Shown: positions 17,862-26,102 of the stretch, one piece after another
Layout of the letters: every line of letters begins with the position of its first letter
Numbering within the stretch: the stretch's first letter is position 1
DNA from: Sphingomonas gellani
GTDB lineage: Bacteria; Pseudomonadota; Alphaproteobacteria; Sphingomonadales; Sphingomonadaceae
DNA length: 64,000 bases
Reading direction: 5' to 3'
Assembly: GCF_900110035.1 (NCBI RefSeq)
Contig: NZ_FOCF01000012.1
Coordinates: forward strand, 22,395-86,394
Translations under genes and position numbers: made by a program
The notes under the pieces: generated by a model
What the model was told of the DNA's origin: nothing
The model's database searches: none
Seen by the model: the letters and a program-made list of their open reading frames with translations, nothing else

Positions 17862-18305
17862 ATGTTGTTGATCCGCGTGGCGCTCTTCGCCGTTCTTCTC
17901 GGCTTCGGTAATTTCGCGGCGGCATCCGTTCACTCGGCGCCAGTCGATCGCGCAATCAGCCCGCTCCTCGCGCTGAGCAACAGCGACGAGGAGTCTACGA
18001 CGGAGACCGGCTGCACCTCGACCTTTTATGTCGGCAGGCGCGACTACCTCCAGCTTGTTGGCACCGAAGTGATGCTTCGCGACATGCATGGGCTTCACGC
18101 CTGCCGGCTTACCAAAGCGGGTACCCAGGCGCTCGAGACCGGGAAGGCCAATGTCGCGTGTTCACAATACCGCCTGCAAGTCCGGACAGTCGGCCAGGCG
18201 ACGACAAACGCCGCATCGGACAGCAGCAGCACGAACGCGGTCCTCACGATCGATCGCCGCGGCGTGGTGGCAACAATGCGCGGGCGTTGGGGCGTGGCCT
18301 GCTGA
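17862..18305 (+). CDS. Small exported protein of unknown function
   Basis: A 147-residue protein starting at the ATG at 17862, which follows an AGGAGG ribosome-binding site; earlier in-frame codons do not look coding. The signal peptide is LLIRVALFAVLLGFGNFAAA. The mature part has four cysteines (TGCTSTFYVG, LHACRLTK, NVACSQYR and a C-terminal GVAC), suggesting two disulfides in the periplasm. The family is not recognised. Confidence 0.78.
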   Translation: MLLIRVALFAVLLGFGNFAAASVHSAPVDRAISPLLALSNSDEESTTETGCTSTFYVGRRDYLQLVGTEVMLRDMHGLHACRLTKAGTQALETGKANVACSQYRLQVRTVGQATTNAASDSSSTNAVLTIDRRGVVATMRGRWGVAC

Positions 18306-18337
18306 GCCGGTCGTGCCATCCTCCTGGATGGCATCAG

Positions 18338-19027
18338 TTACGGATGCCGCTCGTACCGACCGCGCACCGCACCGTTCAGCAGCAGCGCACCATGATCAAG
18401 TCGCAGCCGCAGCTGCCGAAAGGCCTTTTGCCCGTCACCGCCCGATCGGGCGTCCAGCAGGACGGCGTCGCCATCGATCCGCCATTTGCCCTGTGCCTCC
18501 TGATCGACCGCGCCGTAGCTCATGAGCCAGGCAAAGCTTCCATCCGGGCGGAGCAGCAGCTCCGATCCCGTCTCCATCACGCCCGACAGGTAATAATGAC
18601 CAGCCAGTCCGCGCCGCGCGCTGGCCTCTGCTTCGGTGACCGTAAGGTCATAGCTTGCGGTGCACTGAAGCTTGCGCATGTCCTGCGGCGACAAGTACAA
18701 GTATGACGTAAACGCATCACCCTCCCCGACATCTTTGTGCACGTAGAGTCGGCCGCCGCCCAGCTCGAACGTCATGAACTTGTCATCGGTTCTCACGTCC
18801 GTGATCGCGCCCTGATCCGTCGGCGCCCGATACGTCATCGCGGCCAAATCGAAGCTATAGCTTTGCCCGACATCGCCCTTGGCGGATTGGCAGATCTTCC
18901 CCTCCCCGCAAGCGCGCGCTTCGACCACCCTGCATTCCAAATCGATCAGTGAAGGTGACGCGGTGGACACTCCGGCACATGCTAGCGATCCGGTGGCCGC
19001 AATCACTGATAGAAGCCGTTTTGCCAC
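18338..19027 (-). CDS. Exported protein of unknown function
   Basis: About 229 residues with a signal peptide (KRLLSVIAATGSLACAGVST) and a beta-rich mature part containing GHYYLSGVMETGSELLLRPD and GKWRIDGDAVLLDA. This pattern (a graded response to a polymer-like LRPDG strand) recalls lipocalin-like or META-like secreted domains, but I cannot name the family. The start is uncertain: a GTG at 19027 places the signal peptide at the N-terminus, while an ATG at 19051 adds eight residues. Confidence 0.7.
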   Translation of the reverse strand: MAKRLLSVIAATGSLACAGVSTASPSLIDLECRVVEARACGEGKICQSAKGDVGQSYSFDLAAMTYRAPTDQGAITDVRTDDKFMTFELGGGRLYVHKDVGEGDAFTSYLYLSPQDMRKLQCTASYDLTVTEAEASARRGLAGHYYLSGVMETGSELLLRPDGSFAWLMSYGAVDQEAQGKWRIDGDAVLLDARSGGDGQKAFRQLRLRLDHGALLLNGAVRGRYERHP

Positions 19028-19152
19028 CCTCCACCCTCTCCACCAAACCATCAAACTGCCGCACGGCATGGACCAAATCCTGTGTAGAGGTAAGGAATGC
19101 GGCTGAAGTTGCGCAAGCAGGTGGCCTTGCGCTCAAGCCGCACGAGCTTGTC

Positions 19153-19944
19153 TCAGCACCACAATGCATCCCGTTCGAGATGCGGCCGCACACATCCGCC
19201 ATCGGGCAGCGGCAGGGGTTGCCCCTGTCGCCAAAGGCCGAGCCGCTGCTGGATGTTCGGCATCTCGGAATCGATCACCGCCAGTCGATTGCCGTCGCCA
19301 TAGGTCGTCGCGCTACGGTAGCGTAGCACCTGCGTATAGCGTCCTGGCGCTACGAAGCGGTTCACTGTTACCCAGAAGGCAAACGGTGCGTCGCGGGTCG
19401 GCTCCGCCGAGATGACCGCACCCCGAAGGATGCCCTTGACGACGTAGCGGACTTCCTGGTTGTTGTTCCTGCCGGTGACATGCGCATACACGCGCGAAAC
19501 ACGATCCTTTGCACGATCATAGCCGAACAGCAGCGTTGCGGATCGCTGGTCGCCGTTCATGGCGGGTAGGCTGGCGACCTGCACGAGCAGCAGCGTCGCC
19601 GCGTCGCTCGGATGTACCAGCAACGCTTTGTCGAGGAAGTGCGGCTCAGAAAACAGGTCCGGGCCGGTTCCCATGACCAGGCTGTCGTTGAGCCCCGCAA
19701 GACAGGAGCGGGCCTGGTCGTTGCTGATGCACATCGCAATTCTGCCGTCCTGCGGTTCACCGGACAGCCCCTCCACCTCAGGCCCCTGCGTGGCCGTGAA
19801 CCGCCATGGCGAGCGGGCTGAAAAAGGCCGGGACAGATCGATGACCGCTATGGTTCGAACCGGTGCCGCCGCAGTGATCGTGACGGGCACGGCCAGTGCA
19901 GTGAGGTTCAGCGCCGACAGTCCAAGGCGCAACATCGCTGTCAT
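19153..19944 (-). CDS. Exported protein of unknown function
   Basis: A 263-residue protein with an N-terminal signal (LRLGLSALNLTALAVPVTIT). The mature region includes PDLFSEPHFLDKALLVHPSD and YAHVTGRNNNQEVRYVVKGI but no motif I can assign. It is transcribed divergently from the DUF4424 gene at 20037. It forms part of the secreted-protein cluster between 15.7 and 22 kb. Confidence 0.72.
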   Translation of the reverse strand: MTAMLRLGLSALNLTALAVPVTITAAAPVRTIAVIDLSRPFSARSPWRFTATQGPEVEGLSGEPQDGRIAMCISNDQARSCLAGLNDSLVMGTGPDLFSEPHFLDKALLVHPSDAATLLLVQVASLPAMNGDQRSATLLFGYDRAKDRVSRVYAHVTGRNNNQEVRYVVKGILRGAVISAEPTRDAPFAFWVTVNRFVAPGRYTQVLRYRSATTYGDGNRLAVIDSEMPNIQQRLGLWRQGQPLPLPDGGCVRPHLERDALWC

Positions 19945-20036
19945 CTACGTCCCTCTTGATTGTTGCAGAGGCTCCAGACGGATCAGGCCTCGTGGAAAAG
20001 GTTGCGATCTGTCCGTCCTGCATGGATGAAAGAGTG

Positions 20037-21014
20037 ATGATCAAGCAGATTGCGCTCGCCTTGGCGGTTGCGGGGCTTCTCATCGGACCCGTGCAAGCCA
20101 ATGACAGCACCGCCGAGAGAGCGGCGGGCGGCCTGGTCCTCACCCGCACCGACGCGATCGACATGGTGGCGGAAGACCTGTTCGTGTCCGCCACGCTGGT
20201 GCGGGTACGCTACGTTTTCCGCAACCGTACGCCGGCCGACATCCGTACCACCGTCGCTTTTCCCATGCCGGACGATGATCTTGCACAGCGTGAATATGGC
20301 GATGTGGCCGTCCCCCGCGGCTTTGCGACAGCAGTCGATGGCAGGCCGGTGAGGATGGCGGTCGAGCGCAAGGCGATGGTGAAGGGCCAGGACCATAGCG
20401 CGCTGCTTGCTTCGCTCGGCATTCCCGTCACCGGCGACATGGATACGCAGTTGGATCGGCTCGGCCAGGATGGGCGCCGACGGCTGATCGCGGCCGGGCT
20501 CGTCACGGCGGAGGACGGCGTCCAAGGCACCGCTGGGCACCTGACGCCGCTTTGGACGGTGAAGGAGACATGGCACTGGGATCAGGTCTTTCCGGCAGGT
20601 CAGGACCTGTTTGTGGAGCATCGCTATCAGCCCGGCACAGGCGGGAGTGTCGGTACGGATCTCACCTTGCCGGGCTTCCGTCGAAGTGCGGATGGCAGGG
20701 CCTTTGCCGCGCGCTATTGCACGGACGCGACGTTCCTGGCGGGTATCGATCACCTTGCCCGGCTGGCGGGGCCGGACAAAGCAGCGGCCCTGCCCGAGGA
20801 ACGGGTAAGCTACATCCTCAGGACAGCCGCCAACTGGCGCAAGCCGATCGCGAGCTTCCGGCTGGTAATCGACAAGGGTGCGCCGGAAAACCTCGTGAGC
20901 TTCTGCGCGGAGGGCGTGCGCAAGATCTCCCCCACGCGGTTCGAAGTGCGCCGAACGAACTGGCGTCCCGACCGTGACCTGGATGTGCTGATCATACGTC
21001 CGCGCGATCGATGA
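20037..21014 (+). CDS. DUF4424-domain exported protein
   Basis: About 325 residues from the ATG at 20037. A signal peptide (IKQIALALAVAGLLIGPVQA) is followed at once by NDSTAERAAGGLVLTRTDAI and EDLFVSATLVRVRYVFRN, then AFPMPD, the conserved N-terminal core of DUF4424 proteins. The rest, including FPAGQDLFVEHRYQPGTGGS, also fits. These proteins are periplasmic and of unknown function; they appear in proteobacteria near other secreted orphans, as here. Confidence 0.85.
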   Translation: MIKQIALALAVAGLLIGPVQANDSTAERAAGGLVLTRTDAIDMVAEDLFVSATLVRVRYVFRNRTPADIRTTVAFPMPDDDLAQREYGDVAVPRGFATAVDGRPVRMAVERKAMVKGQDHSALLASLGIPVTGDMDTQLDRLGQDGRRRLIAAGLVTAEDGVQGTAGHLTPLWTVKETWHWDQVFPAGQDLFVEHRYQPGTGGSVGTDLTLPGFRRSADGRAFAARYCTDATFLAGIDHLARLAGPDKAAALPEERVSYILRTAANWRKPIASFRLVIDKGAPENLVSFCAEGVRKISPTRFEVRRTNWRPDRDLDVLIIRPRDR

Positions 21015-21080
21015 CCACGAGGCACGATCCGCAAGACGCTTTCTGCCCGACCGTTACCGATCACAAGGATTTCCCCCCGC

Positions 21081-21698
21081 ATGTACCTCGTCCCCGCTCT
21101 ACTGCTCGCCCTGACGCTGCAGCCCGCCGGTAAAGCGCCGACGAACCCTGCCGATGTAGCGGAAGTTGACGCCATCGATTGCCGCCTCGACCAGGCGAGC
21201 TACATGCAGTTCGCCATGGCAGTCGCGGGCGAGGAGCAGCTTGCCCGCAAACGGCACTGGAAGAAGGTCGCGCCGAGAAACTCGTTCATCGACGAGTACG
21301 AATTGCCGCAGCCGATCGTCGTTGCCGGTTCCTACAGCACGCGACATATCGGGTTCACCGGCAACGGTATCCTCGCCATTCTGGACGTTCCCGATCCGGC
21401 CATCATCGCGCGCGCGGAGCATGTCGACAATGTGGTGACCGCCCAGCCGGTGATCGACGCCATCGTCGCGACAGGCAAGCGCACGCGCTCTCAAGCGGAG
21501 GCGGACATGCCCTTCCGCAAATTCCTGGGCGAGCGGATCATCCAGGACAAGACCGAGCCTGCCCGCGAGGGCGAGGACTTCGGCAGCCACGTTGTCGTAG
21601 CGCGCACGATCTCCAACGCCACCACCCATCCGGGCAAGACCTTTTACGGCTGCTCCTACAGGTTCGAAATGCTCGACAAAGACGGCAAACCGCTGTGA
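21081..21698 (+). CDS. Exported protein of unknown function
   Basis: A 205-residue protein beginning with a short signal (YLVPALLLALTLQPAG). Conserved-looking elements are VDAIDCRLDQASYMQFAMAV and FYGCSYRFEMLDKDGKP. The C-terminal cysteine-containing motif resembles LLIGCEYRRP in the protein at 16910, hinting at a shared family. Both pair a central cysteine with a terminal GCxYR strand. It lies 66 bases after the DUF4424 gene on the same strand and may be co-transcribed. Confidence 0.72.
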   Translation: MYLVPALLLALTLQPAGKAPTNPADVAEVDAIDCRLDQASYMQFAMAVAGEEQLARKRHWKKVAPRNSFIDEYELPQPIVVAGSYSTRHIGFTGNGILAILDVPDPAIIARAEHVDNVVTAQPVIDAIVATGKRTRSQAEADMPFRKFLGERIIQDKTEPAREGEDFGSHVVVARTISNATTHPGKTFYGCSYRFEMLDKDGKPL

Positions 21699-21786
21699 TG
21701 GCGCTCACCTTCGGCTTGACGGCAGGCCATCGAGATCCTTTCACGGCCGAAACAGGGTTTCGGGCCACATTGCAGGCACAGCAAGC

Positions 21787-22041
21787 GTGAAACGCCAAAG
21801 GAGATGGCTTACGGTGTTCGCGCGCCTGGCTCGCGTCACCGCGCTGCTCATTCTAAGCCTCATTCTTGCGACCGTCTGCTCGGCATTGCTCGCTCAGGAA
21901 GGCGCACTGGGCTCCTGCTTCGAGGGGAGTTGCGGGTACATCGGCGCCTTCTTCTGCGTGCCTCTCCTGACGATCACGTTCTACATCTTCTTCAAGAAGC
22001 TCACGAACCGGTGGCTCGGCCACAAGCCACTTCTACCATAG
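21787..22041 (+). CDS. Small membrane protein
   Basis: An 84-residue protein with two transmembrane helices (residues about 15-37 and 47-68) separated by a short loop with two cysteines (GSCFEGSCGYIG). The start is a GTG-type codon or the nearby Met; codon use matches neighbours. Function unknown. Confidence 0.6.
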   Translation: MKRQRRWLTVFARLARVTALLILSLILATVCSALLAQEGALGSCFEGSCGYIGAFFCVPLLTITFYIFFKKLTNRWLGHKPLLP

Positions 22042-22095
22042 CCGGATGTACCTTGAGCCTGCCGACACTTACCGCGTGACGGATGGCCCCGGCAT

Positions 22096-22281
22096 TCACG
22101 GCTGTGTCTGCTCAGATGGCCGTGCAGGGCCAGGTGGAGGCCCATCCGGGTAGGGGATCAGGTCCCCCGTTCCCCATAGCAGCCACACGAACGCAGCTAG
22201 AAGGAGCAACCCGAGCGCGGTCGCTGCGATCAGAGACCAGCGCAGATAACGCCTTGGCAACGCTGATCGCCGGATCCACAT
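22096..22281 (-). CDS. Small single-pass membrane protein
   Basis: A 61-residue protein from the ATG at 22281, which has a GAGGA ribosome-binding site 7 bases upstream. One transmembrane helix (LIAATALGLLLLAAFVWLLW) is followed by a Pro-rich tail. The longer open frame upstream crosses the promoter and is not used. It is convergent with the membrane protein ending at 22041. Function unknown. Confidence 0.6.
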   Translation of the reverse strand: MWIRRSALPRRYLRWSLIAATALGLLLLAAFVWLLWGTGDLIPYPDGPPPGPARPSEQTQP

Positions 22282-22572
22282 CGATCGTTCCTCGAAGCTC
22301 AGGACCCAGCTGCGCCGCACGATCTGCCTGTTCTGCCATCGGTGCCGTTGCTCGACAACCGTGATGATCGAAAGATGCGCTAAACGGGCGTTCAACTGAA
22401 ACTGGGGAACACATCGCACTTCCTGTAAGGTGCGAGCCGACCCATTTCCGGTCGTTCGGGCCGGCCTTTCCGCATCCCAGCTTCGGTCATTTGTTAATCT
22501 GACGCAGAGCCACTTTCGAGCACGTTCTTCGGCATTGCGACGGGCATGGTATGGTGGCCGGCGGCCATGACG

Positions 22573-23739
22573 CTACATCCGACCAAGAGCCTCGACAGCA
22601 TCTCCAACCTGCCAACTATACCAAACGCCATCATTGATGAGGTTGAGCATGTCGCCCCTGCCGGCGAGCAGCGCCGGTCGCTCCCAGATGAAGTGCTCGG
22701 CAAGCGACGAGTGCTCGTGGTCTGGCGAAAAACGCTCGATGAGTGGCAACCGCCACGAAGCGAGCATCCTCACCTCTTCACCCTGACCATCGCCACCCAA
22801 CTCAACCAGCGCAAGCCGCGCGGCGTCGTCTCCGTAACCGCCCGCAAGCAGCGCGTGGCGGCCGTCCGTGGCGATTGCATTCACTCCAGACAGTCCGTTG
22901 CGCCACCACCGGACCGGTTGGCCGGGACGTAGGTGAAGCAGCGGAAATTCAGTGTAGGGGCACACCCACGCGCCATCTTCAGTTACCGTCATCGCATAGA
23001 CGTCCGCCAGGAACCCGGCATCGTCTGGCACTGGCCCGACCGGCAGCGTCGCGCCATCGGCGGCGAAGCAGGCCGCAACTACCGCCGTCCGATCGATAGT
23101 TTCGGGGAAGCGGTCCATGTTGCCGAAAATGCCCTCGTCGAACCAACCCACCCAAACACGGTCGGCGAGATCGACACCTACGTATTCAATAGCGTCGCCG
23201 AGATGGAGGCGTACGAGCAACGTGCCATCGGACGTGAACAGCCGGCCGTTGGGCTCATCGCGCCCATTCGTGGCGGCAATCAACCAGCGACCATCCGGAA
23301 ACCCGGCGAGTGCAAGCGAGGGGCTTTCGAGCGGGACCGTCGGGCCATGATGGAGCGTCGTGCCGTCGAACCGCCACAGGCGGGCGATACCACGCGCCGC
23401 GACCGACTGCGGCCGCTCCGGCGAGTCAGCCGCAAGCGGCTCAGTCTCCTGCCGCCGCACCCGCGCCCAAGCGCCCGCGAGATCGACATTGGTGCCCAGT
23501 AGGCCGAGCGCCCCATCAGGTAGCACTGCCATCGTGACTAGCTGCCAACCAGCGGGCAACGGCGGGAGGTGCACGGGTGAGTGAGGAAGGCTTGTCGCTT
23601 GCACGAAGTATGAGTGAGCGCGTTCTGGAGCGGCGGCAAGGGGCAGTCGGGCGGAAGGTTCTTTCCAGCGGTTGCCCGGCTGTACGTCAGGCTGTGGGCG
23701 TGAGCGGCCCAGCTGCTCCTCGGTAGGGGCGACCCACAT
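22573..23739 (-). CDS. Conserved hypothetical, probably beta-propeller-like
   Basis: About 388 residues from the ATG at 23739. The sequence is repetitive in a loose sense, with recurring blocks such as MAVLPDGALGLLG, LAGFPDGRWLIAATNG, GVDLADRVWVGWFDEG and VTEDGAWVCPYTEF. The spacing of roughly 45-60 residues suggests a beta-propeller. There is no signal peptide. I do not recognise the family. The N-terminal 40 residues are Pro/Arg-rich and the start is uncertain. Confidence 0.65.
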   Translation of the reverse strand: MWVAPTEEQLGRSRPQPDVQPGNRWKEPSARLPLAAAPERAHSYFVQATSLPHSPVHLPPLPAGWQLVTMAVLPDGALGLLGTNVDLAGAWARVRRQETEPLAADSPERPQSVAARGIARLWRFDGTTLHHGPTVPLESPSLALAGFPDGRWLIAATNGRDEPNGRLFTSDGTLLVRLHLGDAIEYVGVDLADRVWVGWFDEGIFGNMDRFPETIDRTAVVAACFAADGATLPVGPVPDDAGFLADVYAMTVTEDGAWVCPYTEFPLLHLRPGQPVRWWRNGLSGVNAIATDGRHALLAGGYGDDAARLALVELGGDGQGEEVRMLASWRLPLIERFSPDHEHSSLAEHFIWERPALLAGRGDMLNLINDGVWYSWQVGDAVEALGRM

Positions 23740-24033
23740 GCGGTCATTCGCGGCCTCTTTTCGCTTCCTCAACTTCGGCCTTTCATTCAGTTCGGCTTGA
23801 CGGCAGTTTTCGGTGGGTCGGGTCAGTCGGCTATGTATCGTGAGGTGGGTGGATCGCGGACTGGCAGCTATGGGCCAGACTGGCGGCAACGGACATTACA
23901 AGTCGTTCCACGCGCTAACACCACTCGCGCATACAAGGCATTCGCGACATTGGGGTGACGGACCGCCAAGCAACCAGAGGGTAGGTACCATTCGGCCTTC
24001 TTGACGAAGATTGCTGGGCGGGAAACCGTTTGA

Positions 24034-24336
24034 TCATGCGGTAGGTGATCTGCCCGTTGCAAGTGCCTGGAGCGCAGCTACGTGGCCTTGAAAGGCGGAT
24101 CGTCCCGCGGCTGTCGCGGCGATCCAGGTCCTCTGGCGGGTGTTAAGCGTCGCCTTACGTAGCTGGACATACCCGCCATCGCTGAGCTGGGCGAGATGCT
24201 TGGATAAGACGGAGTCGCTCACGCCCAGGATCTCGCGGGCCGTCGCGAACTCCATCTCGCTGACATCCGCCAGCAGCGCCATGAGTTGAAGCCGTGCCGG
24301 CGGGTGGATCAGCGGATCAAGCCGTTCAACGCTCAC
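24034..24336 (-). CDS. Winged-helix transcriptional regulator
   Basis: A 100-residue protein matching the small winged-helix (HTH_27-like) regulators: LIHPPARLQLMALLADVSEM, then REILGVSDSVLSKHLAQLSD and a wing LNTRQRTWIAATAAGRSAF. It starts at a GTG at 24336, overlapping the stop of the upstream membrane-protein gene by 11 bases, so the two are coupled. The upstream promoter region carries repeated TTTCCA/TGGAAA half-sites, the probable autoregulatory operator. Confidence 0.85.
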   Translation of the reverse strand: MSVERLDPLIHPPARLQLMALLADVSEMEFATAREILGVSDSVLSKHLAQLSDGGYVQLRKATLNTRQRTWIAATAAGRSAFQGHVAALQALATGRSPTA

Positions 24337-24784
24337 GACCCGGTTCCTTCAATTCCTGCCGGTACACGCGTTCCCATACGATGCTCACGATTGTGGCTAC
24401 GACGGCGAGCACGATCCCGATCGCCACGGGCGCCCAGTCCAGGCCGTATCGCTCCTTCAGAAGGATCGCGCTCACCAGAGCGGCGAACGCGATCGCCACG
24501 AGCGTGAACGTGATCCGTCTTGTGCGGCCTATGCGATAGCCGTTGACGAAGAACCCATCACGCCGACGGTCCCGCGCGACGGTCATAACGGTGGCGGCCA
24601 GACAGACCATGACCACTACCACCGGCCAGGAGCCGGGCAGTGCATAGCCTGCGATCAGACTGCCCAACAGCACTCCGACCGCGGCATGCCGGGCAAGCGA
24701 CCACCTAGTCCGCGTGGCCAACACGCCGCGCGTCGCCCGCATCATGTCCAGTGTCCGCGCTGCCTCCTGTTCGTCCATGTCCAT
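24326..24784 (-). CDS. Membrane protein co-transcribed with winged-helix regulator
   Basis: About 152 residues with four hydrophobic helices (roughly residues 34-54, 57-72, 88-108 and 116-136). The N-terminus MDMDEQEAARTLDMMRATRG is soluble. The start is at an ATG at 24784 (another at 24778). This regulator-plus-membrane-protein pair is common in alphaproteobacteria, where the membrane protein is of unknown function. It diverges from a CPBP protease gene. Confidence 0.78.
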   Translation of the reverse strand: MDMDEQEAARTLDMMRATRGVLATRTRWSLARHAAVGVLLGSLIAGYALPGSWPVVVVMVCLAATVMTVARDRRRDGFFVNGYRIGRTRRITFTLVAIAFAALVSAILLKERYGLDWAPVAIGIVLAVVATIVSIVWERVYRQELKEPGRER

Positions 24785-24804
24785 TTTCCCAACACCACCA
24801 TCCG

Positions 24805-24869
24805 TTTTCCAGATAGGCAACTTACGACTTGACGATTTGGAAAACAACTGTCACTTTCCAGCTTGGAAA
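24805..24869. promoter_or_regulatory. Multiple TTTCCA/TGGAAA operator half-sites
   Basis: Within the 107-base divergent gap there is a perfect inverted repeat TTTCCA-GCT-TGGAAA (24855-24869). There are further half-sites TTTTCCA (24805-24811) and TGGAAAA (24838-24844). The region serves both the winged-helix/membrane-protein operon and the CPBP protease. The winged-helix protein at 24034 is the natural candidate to bind. Confidence 0.6.
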
Positions 24870-24891
24870 CAAGGTCCAGAGAAGTGCCGTC

Positions 24892-25650
24892 ATGCTGATC
24901 TTGGGGTGGATGGCCGTTATGGCTGCGGGTGGTACATGGTGGGTGCGGCGCGATGTTACGGCCTTTGCGCGGTTCGAGGCGCTGTCCAACACGAGCGACC
25001 GGCAGCGATTCTACCGTCGATGGCTCGTCGAAAGCTTTGCCGTTCTGGTGGGCGCAAGCGTGATCAGCCTTTGGTTGGCAGACGCGCTGTCACCTTTCAG
25101 CGCCTTTCCTCACGCATTCGCGCCCGCGAACCGCGCATTGCAGTCCCGTGGCCACCCGTCCGGCGATCATTGGCTGCCCATGGCCGTGGGTCTGTCGGCG
25201 GGGATCGCAATATCGGTCGCAATCCAGTGGCGCCGTCTCAAGGCGGCGCTTTCTCCCCAACCCGGCGCGGATGCCGCGCTGATCCCCCGCAACCGGCGCG
25301 AGGCCGCGCTCGCCCTGCTATTAAGCCTCAACGCTGGCTTCAGCGAAGAACTATTCTTCCGCCTGGCGCTGCCGCTGCTTCTTTTCCATGTCACCGGCTC
25401 GCTAGCAACCTCGCTGGCTGTGTCGATGCTGTGCTTCGGGCTGGCGCACGCGCACTATGGGTGGAAGGGCGTTCTCGCCACCATGGCCGCCGGTGCGTTG
25501 CTGACGTTCTACTATCTCCACCATCGATCGTTACTGCGAGTCATGATTGCGCATGCGGTGATCGACGTGCTGGCCTTCTTCATTCGGCCGGCGATCGCCG
25601 ACTGGATCATCGCGCGCAAACCGCCGCGATGGGCTTTCCTGGCGGCGTGA
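24892..25650 (+). CDS. CPBP-family intramembrane metalloprotease
   Basis: About 252 residues with roughly seven hydrophobic segments. The CPBP/Abi signature is complete: GFSEELFFRLALPLL (EExxxR) followed by LCFGLAHAHYGWKG (FxxxH) and a later AHAVIDVLAF. Start at the ATG at 24892, after an AGAGAAG element. CPBP proteins cleave membrane substrates or protect against bacteriocin-like peptides; the role here is unknown. Shared operators with the winged-helix operon suggest coordinated expression. Confidence 0.88.
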   Translation: MLILGWMAVMAAGGTWWVRRDVTAFARFEALSNTSDRQRFYRRWLVESFAVLVGASVISLWLADALSPFSAFPHAFAPANRALQSRGHPSGDHWLPMAVGLSAGIAISVAIQWRRLKAALSPQPGADAALIPRNRREAALALLLSLNAGFSEELFFRLALPLLLFHVTGSLATSLAVSMLCFGLAHAHYGWKGVLATMAAGALLTFYYLHHRSLLRVMIAHAVIDVLAFFIRPAIADWIIARKPPRWAFLAA

Positions 25651-25680
25651 AACGGCTGCGCTGGTGTCGCAGCGGAAAAC

Positions 25681-25706
25681 CGGTCCTGAGCGACCGACTT
25701 TGGGCG
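25681..25706 (+). repeat. Dispersed intergenic repeat, copy 1
   Basis: CGGTCCTGAGCGACCG followed by ACTTTGGGCG. It matches the reverse complement of 29034-29059 at 22 of 26 positions. The copy contains an internal CGGT...ACCG stem. Both copies lie just after the ends of genes. Confidence 0.55.
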
Positions 25707-25804
25707 TGATCGGCTCGGCCGATCTTGGCTGCCCCGACCCACAATGCGACACTCAGGACTTGTTCGAGGCTCCTCAACTTCGGCGATCCCGTCATGTTCG
25801 CTGA

Positions 25805-26074
25805 ACGGATATCCTCTTCCGCCTGGAAAGCGATGAGTGGCGCCAGCCGACGGAGCTGCTCCGCGATATCATGGAAGATGTCGCTGATCCACCGCTCGTG
25901 CGGATGCGGAGGCTCGTCCATGCCTTCATTCATTCCGAGTGCGAGGAGGCGCCCGTGCGCGTCGCCCTGAACGATGCCGCTCCGCTCTACCGCGACGCGC
26001 CCCAGTCCGCCGACCGTCAACAACCCTGGGAGACGGCTTCGATCCTCATTTGGAAGCACTTGTTAACACTCTGA
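25805..26074 (+). pseudogene. TetR-family regulator relic (C-terminal part)
   Basis: The frame open from 25805 reads TDILFRLESDEWRQPTELLR, then DIMEDVADPPLVRMRRLVHA and HSECEEAPVRVALNDAAPLY. It looks like the ligand-binding half of a TetR/AcrR protein. The upstream DNA-binding half is missing: a TGA stands at 25802 and no HTH is found in the preceding frames. After RDAPQ the sequence diverges. The intact-looking fragment suggests recent loss. Confidence 0.6.
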
Positions 26075-26102
26075 TGGCAATGCTCCTGATGGGAGCATCC
26101 GT

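Noticed and set aside
25607..26059. 150-codon minus-strand frame over the TetR relic
   Set aside because: The plus-strand frame carries recognisable TetR ligand-domain sequence, so the minus frame is a shadow.
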